From positions 5,609,501 to 5,673,500 of the forward strand of contig CM076949.1 of the NCBI GenBank assembly GCA_039566865.1: a stretch of DNA of 64,000 nt, given 5' to 3'. Positions within the stretch are counted from its first letter, which is position 1, and each line of letters starts with the position of its first letter. Position numbers and translations under genes: made by a program. The stretch is from Aurelia coerulea (lineage: Eukaryota > Cnidaria > Scyphozoa > Semaeostomeae > Ulmaridae). The notes beneath the pieces were generated by a model. That model saw only the letters and a program-made list of their open reading frames with translations, was not told the origin of the DNA and ran no database searches. Shown here one piece after another: positions 24,801 to 36,660 of this stretch.

Positions 24801-27800
24801 ACCATAGTTTATGGAGGTCTACAACAAGGTGGCAAGCAGAAATCTGTAGCTTTTGTAGTTTAGGATTTCGAAATTTGATGATGTCATAGCCTCAAATTTA
24901 ATAAATGCCGCCATATTGAAACTAATCAAGATATCAATAAATTGCCACGGCAGATTTACAGCAATAAAACGTAAGTTCCTTCCAAGCTATTTATTTCAAA
25001 GAAAACGGCAATAGAATTTTACACCGACCTTTTTAAAGATTTGAGCTTCCGGATAGATATTCTTTAGCTTCCGGATAGAGGAAAGTCCACTTTTGAATTT
25101 TGAAATGCAGAATTTTGAAATGCCTTTTTCTACAGTAAATGCCTTTTTTCTTTTACTTAAGGTGCATATACAAGGGACTTGACAAAGCAGTTCCAGGATA
25201 AATTAGCAGAAGCAGCAACCACTGCGGAGGAGTCAATAAGTAACATCAGAACGGTTAAAGCATTTTCACAGGAACCCAAGACAGCTGCAGGATATGCAAA
25301 AGATATTGATGGCAGTTACCAAGTCGGGAAGCGTCTTGCTCTAATTTATGGTATGTATAGAAACGTTCAAAGAATTAGCTTTTGTCATCTTAGGCTGCCT
25401 TTCCATTAGCCCGGGTTAAAACAAAACCGGCTAAAAATAATCCATTTTTTAAAGTGAATCAGTGGAAAATGCTACCTTTACCGTGAACTCATTTGTATTC
25501 GCTTTCATTCATTTCCACTGGTCGTTTTTAGTCGTTTTATCCCCCTTTTTGTCGTTTCAACTTTAATTTCAATTGAAAAAAGTAGAGCATGTTGTTGCTG
25601 TTGCTACTGGTTCAAAAGTTATCCGTTTAATGCGTTTCCACTAACTGAAAGGTGGTTATACCTGGGTTAAATTGATCCACTCTGAGACCCATTTTTAGAG
25701 TTATCCGTTTATTAACTGGGCTAGTGGGAACGCAACGCAAAAACGGATAACTTTTAACCCGTTTTTGTTCTAACCTGGGCCAGTGGAAGGGCAGCCTTAG
25801 CACAGCATAGACCTCGAATCTTCGCAAAACTTTAGAATTAATCATATAAAGTGTTGTTGTCAGCATAGGTTCCAAATCTTTAAAAAGGCTGGTGTAAAAT
25901 TGCGTGATTTATTTCTTTGAACTGAATGACTTCAAAGAAACTGCAGCTATTTCTTTATCATTCTACCGTTGGAATTTTCTGAAATCTACAATGTTTTCAG
26001 AATTAGAGCATTTTCTTCTTTTTCAAGAATACAAGAAAAATTTTCAGAAAAAACTTAAAACCATCGTAATTTCTAGACTGTTTACCGCAACATGAAGTAA
26101 CTTTGAAGAAAACCATCGTTTATGAATGCCTACAATATCGTATCAAGCAAAAGTCTGTCACTCATCTGGTTTATGATTTAGAAATTTGATGACGTCACAT
26201 CCTCAAATGAATTGAAATTTAAAATATGCTGTAATTTCCAAAAATATTCCAAATTTCTGAAAAGTCCAACGGTAGAATTATAGATAAGTATCTTAAGTTT
26301 CTTTCAAGCCATTCAATCAGAAGAAATAGGTCATTGAATTTTACACCCACCCTTTTACACCGAGATAAAGATTTGGAACCTATGCTGTTGTTGTCACATT
26401 CTTTCAAATGATTTGCATGAATGGAACGATAGGTAGTTTGTCATATTTCCAGAGAATACATTTTTGATATTATCTTCATTTCTGGAATTACGGCGTTTTA
26501 CGGAATTAGTATAGTAATGATGTTGTTGTTGTAATTTTATTTGAATTCGACTATCTACAAATAGCTAAGCGCAAAAGATCAACTTGATGCTGCTCTCTGT
26601 GCATGTTGTCCCTCTTCTTCGTCGTTCACTATACAAATAGCTAACAATATATACATTAAATATATACACGTCAACTAATCAAGATCAAATATATAATACT
26701 AATAAAACAAACTAAATATTTTTCTAAATTATATAGTTAAGTTGGAAGGCACTTGCAGGCACTAGATGTGCAATTCGGGGTCGTCCCATTGTTTTATTAA
26801 AATCTTAAAACTTCTCGCATCTTCTGCTGATTTTTAAGTGCGTTTGGTAAACCATTCTAATTTGTAAAATTAACGATGGTTTCGTGCAGCAGGCGTGCAT
26901 AAACATGGGAACATGGGAACAAAGTTCCCAGGCAGCCTTTTCCAAAGCAATATTTTGCAGGCAGTTTTTCTTGAACAGTTCTTTATGAAATGTAGTTGTA
27001 ATTAATTTCCAAACCAATACTTTGCAGGCAGTTTTTTCAATAGTTCTTTATGAAATGCAATTGCAGTAAGATGGTGAATAATAGCAAACAAATCGTGACA
27101 CATTGTTTTTTCTATCCTCACTGCACGTGCTCCAACCAATTTTCTTCTTACCTTCCCACATGGCATGCAGTTCTCTAGTGAACCCTTCAAAGCTGGCATT
27201 CTTATGCGGCCCTTGGCTTCTGGATTTTTTCGTTGCTCCATGTGTAAAAACGTACTGTTTGATACCTGAATTCTTACTGGTTCTGGTAATTTAGCGTTCT
27301 CTTCCCTAGCTGTACAAACTTGATATGCAGGCAGGCTTTCAGAAAATTTCTACCGCTCTCGGGCAGGTTTGAACATTATGCACACCTGGTGCAACGTCAT
27401 CGCTGCGTTGTCATCGTAATACTGTAATACCAATCTGTGAAAAGGGGGAACAAGTAAGCGTTTAATTTGATATACGGCAGCGTTTCCTCTTTGTTCTTCG
27501 TCAATTGCACTTCTTTTCATTGCCATAGATAAACCCTAATTTGTTATTTTTTTTACTTTTCAGGAATATGGAATGCTGTCATGGCGATCTTTGCCCAGGT
27601 AACAATTTCATTTTAATTTGCATACAAAGATCATTTTAGATGCAATCAAGTCAATGTGGTGTCCTTTTACGATTTAAGCACAGTAGCATCGTCAGCCAAG
27701 GGACTGTTTTACGGGCGCCGTGTCAAAAGTGTACATAATTTCAGTGCTACTAAGATCAAAGCTTAAATTTGCAAAGTATGATTAAACTGCAAAATCAAAG

Positions 27801-30800
27801 AAAGGCGAAAAGATACTGTTTATCTATATATACAAGTGGCTTTTAATCAGAGTTTTGAAAGTGATCAAGGACACTGATTGTTTGACTTCCGAAGTGATTT
27901 GAAAATATTAGGACAACGAAAAGGTCTAGCATTCTGCTCACTGCAAGTTTTTATTGTTGGAATAGTAGCATTTCTAGTTCCATTGCGCAAGTTCATGCTT
28001 AAATTGCACGCAGAATTATTTCAAACCCCGTTTTGCAGAAAGAATATACCAAATAGGTTAACGTGTAATATAGGGGAGTCTTTTGAAACTGTGGAATTGG
28101 AAGGAACCGTTTATGTTTTGAAAAAACGGTAGACTCGAAAGGATCAAAGGTTTTGTTCGATCACCTAGACATTCCTTTGGTCATTCTATTTTTTAGTAAT
28201 TTTTTTAATATCGTAGAAGCCCAATTTCTTTAAAGAGAAGTACAGTAAATTCCCGCATACAAGTACCTACTTTTTTTTTTCTTCTTATATTTCATCATCA
28301 AAACAATTAAAACACAAAAGATTACTTGTTACTGTGCCATCCAAAGCAGGAAAGGACACAAGCTCATCTAGTCCCTACTTTGGATGACGCTTACAATTAT
28401 AATACTTCAACAAACAAAAGGAACAATATAAGGTAGCTTGGTACCAAGTTCCAAATGATGGAGAAAAACTTATCAAAAGTACCTACTTTTTGAGAGCCAG
28501 GCTGAAATAGGTTCTCATTTTAATGACGCTAAGACTAATTTCAAAGTAAATTGGTTCTTATTCGAATGGGGCCTTGGGTAGGCCTTTTCAGAGCCTTCAC
28601 CAAAAATTTCCAACCTTGTTATTTGTTTTGGCATGGACCTAGTAACTAATTCTAAACTTACAACCAGCACAGAAGGAGGTTCAAACTTTAACAGCCAACT
28701 GGGATAGAAATGAACTTGATAACGAAAATCGAAAATCAAGTTAGCTACCCCTGCAATAAGAACATATTTGTCATCAAACTAAAAAAACAGGTTCTTAATT
28801 ACAAGGTGCATAATTTAGGCCAAAAAGCTTCTAGGTTCTTATTTTTGTAGGTTCTTAAATGCGGGGATTTATTGTACCTTGGAAAGTAAAGTACTGTACT
28901 TTTGTGATCTTCATATTGTGCTCACAAGTATTCTTAACTGTATTCAGAAGTATGCACAAGTTGTGCCCACAAGTGTGCCCAAAATTATTCATAAAATGTT
29001 CGGATGAAAGAGAACGGTTTCTGCACCCATCAGAAAGTCATCTTAGGACACCGTTACTAAAAACGATCAATGGCCAAAAAGCTTATTTCTTGTCGCGGTG
29101 CAAAACTATGGAACAGTTTAGAAAGAGAGCAAAAGTGGCACCCTCGCTGAGAATCTTCAAAGAACAACTATAGAAGGGGGTGCAACTTTAATTTAATTTT
29201 TACATTCTTTTTCATAGACTTTGTATTGTATTACATTGTAAATTAGGTATGTTAATATCTTTTGTTCTTAGTTTAGTGCTTTCCTTTAATTTTGGTTTAA
29301 ACAGGTCAGTTTGAAAAACATATATTTTATGAAACTTGTTAACCTGTATAAATATTTTAAAATGAGAAAAAAATGAAATAAAATGAAAGTGACAAGTATG
29401 CATCTAAAAATACTCTAGCTCTTTTCTATTGATGTTGGCTATCTTTGAGTAGAATCATGTGTATCATATTCAGAGTATTTGATTTTTAGGGAGCCGTCAC
29501 GTTGGTGCTTTGGTACGGTGGAAAGCTTGTGCATGATCATAATATGTCTGTTGGCACATTGACTTGTACGTATACCAATGCATTTATTTTTGTGTCGATA
29601 GTTAATGATTATTTTAAGTTGATATTTATATTGCTCATAATAGAACTTAAATTTTTTCTCCAGAAAGCAAAATTTGTTCCACAAAGTATAACAATTATGA
29701 ATTTTAAGGGGCTGTACAACCTGTCCTCTCTGTGCGGCGCTGCGTGTCAAATCATCGAATGTTTTTAGGCTAAACACAATATAGCTAATGGGGATTTTGC
29801 ACAGAGAATAGTAATCCAAAGTATCTGCGACAATCTCAGTAATCGAAGCTTTGGTGGAGGATTTGTTCCATTTTTCTAACTCCGAATATTTGAAAGTTTT
29901 AATGCAATCAAAAGTTCCATCATATTTCATAGACATAGACAAGAAAACACTGTAACGAAACTTACGTAAAAGCTGCGATGAAACTGGTCGCCATTAAAAA
30001 CCCAAGGCTTTGGTCACATGCGCGGGTTGTCCCGCACTTTCCGATTGTTTACAAAAATCTTATACAGCCCCTTTAAGGATTTTCTCACTTGCCATAAATT
30101 TTATGACATACCGTTGATTTCAGTGTCTTGGAGTACTGCGTTTATTTTATTTTTTATGTAAATGGCCCGCCTACAGGGAATCCTAATCCCTAAGTAGCCA
30201 AGTTGATCAAAAAGAAAAATATTCATTATTTAGAAAAAGTCATGCTTGCAACGCCTTGCAACTAATTTGCGGCATTTCAATTCCTTCGTCTCATATATTC
30301 TCGGACCATAATGTTCAATAAATCATTTACAACCGGGGGGGGCTAAAAATCCCATTTTTGCTATTTGCGGCATTTCAACTGCATATTTCTGGACCATAAT
30401 GTTCAATAAATATCAAGGCAATCAAGGCAATAATTTTGGCAAATATATAATTCAACAGTGTACATGTTCAAATGAATTTAAAAGTTTTCATGACTCAAAA
30501 TCTGCAACGCCGTTCTAAGATTATGAGGGATTGTCTCCAGAAAGCCCTTTAAATGCATATGCATGGCTTGTTTTAATTTCCTGCTAGATTTTGATGCAAT
30601 TGCTGTCATTTTAAAGCTAATTACTTCGCAAAATTTTATTGTAACTTCTACTTCTTTTTCCAGCTCTTCCAAAAACAGGTTCCAAGTAAAATTGCAAGTA
30701 AAGTCCAAAACAATGATCGATTTTACTTAAATCTGTTTCCACATCTATGTTAGCCTTTCTACCATACGTTGAACCAAAATACGTCAAACTTGGATGTTTT

Positions 30801-33800
30801 TTGCCTGTATTCTCTGGCAATCGCCCGCAATCGTCTATTCATTTTTTGAATCACCCGGTATGTTAGTGACCATTCGCTCGACGTAATGAGTCAAACTGTA
30901 ACAAGAATGAACGCAACAAATTTGTGCCTAGATACATCACAACATTTCTCTGTTACCTCTGCAATGTTTGATGAAATATTTCTTTTTTTCCAACAGCATT
31001 CATGCTCTACACTTTGAATGTTGCCATGGCTTTTGCGTTCCTGTCATCACTCTTCGGAGATTTTATGAAAGTAAGTTGTTTAGTAAGGCAATGTGTAAAG
31101 GCAATATATAATATATAAAGGCAATGTGTAAAGGCAATATATAATATATAAAGGCAATGTGTAAAGGCAATATATAATATATAAAGGCAATGTGTAAAGG
31201 CAATATATAATATATAAAGGCAATGTGTCCATGAAAGTACAGCCATGTATACACTCTTGTCAAAATATGCTGACACGATGCTGACGAAGAGCCTCGAAGA
31301 GCGCGCAGTAATTGGCAAGATTTAACTGATCACATGCAAACAAAAATTTTAGCTCCGAAAGCGCAACCGCAAGTAAGTCATCAGTCTAATTAGAGCACTT
31401 CTTGCCACGTTGTGGGCTCCTTTATCAAAGTGATCACATGAAATATCACGTGAAATTGGCACCCCCTTGCCCCGCAAAGCCGCTGTACTTGCATGGACAC
31501 ATAACCTTTAGTCAAAAATAGCTTTATAAGGGATAGAACTGGTATTTATGAAAAATAGAAGCAATCAACGAAGCAACTTTTTATGTATTCTCATAAAAAT
31601 TTACAGAAACAAATATAGATTTACAAGACGATACCACAAGGAGCATGGAAATAGTGGGATGAGTGGCCGAGGGCTAATAATGGCGAAATAGTGGTGTAAG
31701 AGCTTGTGGGGTGAGTGGCCGAGTGGCTTAAACAGTTTCTGTCAGGTGACTGAAGTTATGCTCGGTCGAGTGACGTCAAACTCCGGATGGATGACCTCGT
31801 AACTCACCTCGCTGTCCTTCGGAAAGGACGTTAAACTAGGGGTCCCATGCCTGGATGCGGCATGCATAATGGGCCTAAATTGGCTTTAAATAGCTACAAA
31901 TCCTTTCAGCCCACTTATAATAAATTACTGGAAAAAGAAAAAATGCATAGCAACCCTTTGACCTTTACAGTGAACATAGAGACTTAATTAACTACAAGAA
32001 CGAGTTTACAGATAGACGAGAAAGAAGATAGTTCATGAGAGAGGAGATTTTACAAGTTTTCTCTACCGATTTTGGGAGCTTGGATCTATACTTGCGTTGC
32101 TGTGGACAAGGACAGCTTTTGTAAGACAATAGCATGAGTTGCTTTTGTTGACACCTGAATTCAAAGCGACTAGCGATTGCAGACAAAGGAAATACTCTCA
32201 ACCAGTAATTCAAAACAAACAAAGCGGCAAAAGTTTCTCTGAAACCCAGGTAGCTATCGTGCTCGTTGTGCATTCCAGACAATGTTTTTAAGAGCAAACT
32301 TGAGCACATATTGAAAGAAGAAGGATATATGTACACATCTACCTTGGGCATTTTATTTCTTTGGTTCAGAAGCTGAGCAGTAAATGTTTAATTATACTAA
32401 AAAAATAGGTGAATTGAATCGCCTCCAAATCGGCTTTTGAACCAAGCAAATGAGCATAGGTTTACGCACAGATTTAAAGTCCACTTTGCAATTGCGGTAC
32501 AGCAAATGAGGATAATAAGCATTTCATCCTGCACTGCCCTTTGTTTAACAACTCTCGTATGAATCTCCATGGCGAACTCTCAGAATTTCTGAACTTAGAT
32601 ATTCCCAAACTTTATGATAATTTCTTTTGTTCACTGCTATTGTATGGAAGTGCTGAATATCCGTATATCATCAACAGAATAATTCTTGAAGCTACAATAA
32701 AGTACATTAAATCAACCAAGCGTTTTGATCTTGTAGATTACGAAACCTAGCATCCTCTGGAAACAAAGAATTCGTGCTTGACATGTTAGTGACTGTATCT
32801 ATGTGTGAATGTATCTGTGTGTATGTTTGTACGTGTGTACTAGTCAAATTAATTTGATACATTTGAAATTGTAAGTGTCATTCATAGTGGGAACTCGCTG
32901 ACAATATGTCCTTTCCCACTATGGATGGCAGGTAGTTTATAAATCTTGTTCTTTGTTACTTTTAATTGTTTTCATTGAATAAAAAAAAACCAAGCAAATG
33001 AAGTTAAAGTCGCCCTCCTGATCAAATTCACCCCATTTTGACGGTAGTTAAAGGCTCTTATTCAACCAGCATGCCTTGCAGGTGCTATCTATTGTTTGGC
33101 CTTTGTTGTTGCCATTTTCATGGCCCATATTTTTGCGAATCTTTTGATAATTTCCTGTTGATATTCTTATCATGAATGCAAATTTCTTTCATAGGCTGTC
33201 GGTGCTTCTGTTCGAATCTTCGAATTGTTTGATCGAGTAGAAGAAATAAAGTCTGGACATGCAACTCTGCCTTCTCTCGAAGGAGGTAAGCTACTTTCCT
33301 GTAATGTTAAAACTATAACTAATCTATTGCTACAACGTTGGAAGACCAGCGTGTCATATTTAAAGTGTGACTGGGTATTACATCTTGCTCTGGTTTGAAT
33401 GCCTTGAGAAGCATAGAACACAAAGTATGCCAAGTTTCTTTCAAGCAATTTAATTCAAAGAATAATGTAACAGAATTTACACCTACCTTTTTTAAGATTT
33501 TGAGCCCTATGCTAGCTTGAGAGTAATCTTATATAACTTACCCTAATTCGTTTAAGTACTTTACAGGGGCTCCGTCGCCAACCTGTAAACAAATCTGATA
33601 ACACCGCACGTTTCCATTGTTCTCCATTATTTTCTGCAGTTTGTTTGATGGCTTCACCCGAGCCACTAAAAAATGCTCGTTAAAAATCGACTTATATCTA
33701 AACAATCGTAAAAGATATAAATGTTTGGATTTTTCCTCTGTGAAGTACAAAGATCTTTCTTCAAAATGACCCTCTCATTTTCGAAAAGTCAGGTAAACAT

Positions 33801-35295
33801 CTGTGTGATATTGCCCATCAAAAAACTTCAAAATCACCGTTTCGACCGAAATTTGGAGACGGAGCCCCTTTAATTATTGTTTTGTTTCAGAATTACAGCA
33901 CTTCTACTTTTTATGAACAGGAGTATATGAAAGGACTCAACTAAAGCTTTGAGAAACAATGAAAGCATCATAACGTCTAAAGTAATCGAGGAAAATAGTT
34001 GACTTCACAAGAAAACCCAGCAGACGTGAATGAATTGAGATTGGATATCTTAAATGTTCATTGTCGTGAAAATAAGATCTCTTCTTTCCCTTTTTTTAGC
34101 TGAGATTGTATTCAATGATGTGTTCTTCCATTATCCATCCAGACCCGATACTTCTGTGCTGAAGGTGAGTTTTAGACTATGCGCATACTAACCGGTTTTG
34201 TGTTGAACTGGAAAATAAAAAGCCCGAGGTCTTAAAAGTACAATAAGACCGATGGCTTTATATTTCCCGGTAAAACACAAAACCGGTTAGTATGAGTTTT
34301 ATTCCACATCCCGCATCACCCCAAGTCAGGCTGAAAATAACTTTTAGGGTGTCATTTTAGAAGAATAATGCTTCAGGGTATTAAATTTGATCTAGTTTCA
34401 GATACTTAGTTAGAATTTTGAATTTTTGTCGCAATTTTAGGGTATCTATTTTGAATGGCCCGTAAATTTTGGGGTATGGTTTGTGAAAAATTCATAAATT
34501 TTAGGGTATAATTTTACAATTCAAAATGGTACACACCCGTCATCCGCTCATTGAAAGTTACCCCCTCCCCCTGGACATGCAGGACTTCTTCAGGGCTGTT
34601 AAGAATTATTAATACCTCTGATCCTTTTGCATATGAAAAAATATTAATCAATTTAATTGGTCGACTTATCATGGAGCGGAAAGGATCCTGGTAAAAATCT
34701 CGTGACACCATCTTTAGCGCAATCATCTTTTGACTGCCCAAACATTCCGAAACCTATTTCACTCGATAATTATACAAATGTTTTCTTTTCTTGAAGTGTC
34801 TATGGCCTTGAAAAAAAAATTATTAAAAGCTATTAAATTTCAAGATGTATTTGTTTCTTTGTTTGATCAGTTGTTTATTTGGAGCCTAAGTACCTTCTTT
34901 CGTCATCATAAACATATTTCTCAACAATTCCTTGCAGGGAATCGGGTTTTGCATAAAGCCAGGAGAGACAATCGCCCTAGTTGGACCATCTGGGGGTGGT
35001 AAAAGCACAATAATCAGCATGATCGAAAGATTTTATGATCCAGTCGAAGGAACTATTAACATTGGTATGCTTCTTTGTTTCTTATTCTGTTTTGTATTAA
35101 GTTTGTTATTTTTGCATTAATAATGAAAATTTCAAAATATAACCTGACCCATCACCACTCGAATTCTCAATTTAATATTACATAGATTCATGTACATATT
35201 TTACGTTTATATTATGTTTGAACTATGTATTGTAAATAGTTGGTATTTATTAGTTTTCTTTAAAACTATTGCGCCCACCAGCTGTAAATAAATAA

Positions 35296-35387
<92 letters not shown>

Positions 35388-36599
35388 CATATTGCATGGA
35401 TGTGACGAGCAGGGCTATGACTTGAATTCTAATGGTTTTTTGAATACGAGAACGCGATTCGGGTGCCAGTCAGACTGGCCAGACATGTTACGATATGCTC
35501 GTAAGTTGGGCGTTAAAGTGATTTTCAGTAACGGAAAAGCAGAAATAACTTACAACGATTTAACTCTGGACGAAACCCCTAAACTTCAGAATATACTTTT
35601 TCGCATTACCATAGATAGAGATCTTCAGAAGGCCAAAGAACTTAGTATCCAAGGTCCTTTTCTTGGACTAAATGACATTCAGGTAAAAGCGTCTCATTCT
35701 ATCTTTTACAACTGGAAGATAAGCGATGATTTGGTTCGTTTTGCTATCAAAGCGCGTTTAAGTTTACTCCCAACAAATTTCACAACTTATATTTGGAACA
35801 GGTCAAATGATCCGTGTTGTTCGCTTTGTTTTAGCCACACAGAAAGTATTGCGCATTTGTTTAATGGATGTAAGGAATTTCATAATTTCTACAGTCGCCG
35901 GCACGATCGCATTGTTGAAAAACTTTTCGATGAAATAAAGTTGATATATGTTCGATTCGAGCAAGAAAGTTTATACAAACAAGTTACTAGAAACTTTGTT
36001 GCCAGAATATCGAGAAGAGCTGACCTTGCTTCAACATCGGAAACCGGACATTGTTATTATTGATAAAACTTCACGAGATATCATAATAGCAGAAGTTACA
36101 GTTTGTTTTGATCTCTACTTTGGATTCTCGTTTCCAGCGAAGTGTGATCGCTACCAGGACCTGTGTGACGTTCTTCGTGAAAATGGATGGAACCCTTCTC
36201 TTCATGTTCTGTGTTTTGGTGCGCTTGGCTGTATCAAAGAGGACGTTTATGAACGATTGCGGAATATTGGCTTTGGAAAAGGAAAAGTAAAGGAACTGTT
36301 AGCTTGGTGCTCGATTTCTAATATTATTGGAGCGAACTATATCTGGAGGCACAGGGTGAAAAAATTGAGTCACTGATTTCTTTCCATTTCACCTTTCGTT
36401 TTGGTCTGCTTTTGATAAACCTGGCTTTTAAGCCCACGTCAAGTATCATTCTGTTCATCTTTGATACTCAGTGATAAATTTATTCACCGTTTGTACCATG
36501 GCGTTTATAAACGGTAACTGTAAAACCAGCAAACATTCTGTATATATTAACTAAGCAGTAGGTTTTGCCATTTGCTTGGGTGCAGAATAATTTAGAATC

Positions 36600-36660
<61 letters not shown>

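Noticed and set aside
31007..31318. Minus-strand ORF with repeated [11 protein letters not shown]
   Set aside because: It is a translation of a 33-bp AT-rich minisatellite overlapping ABC exon 10 antisense.
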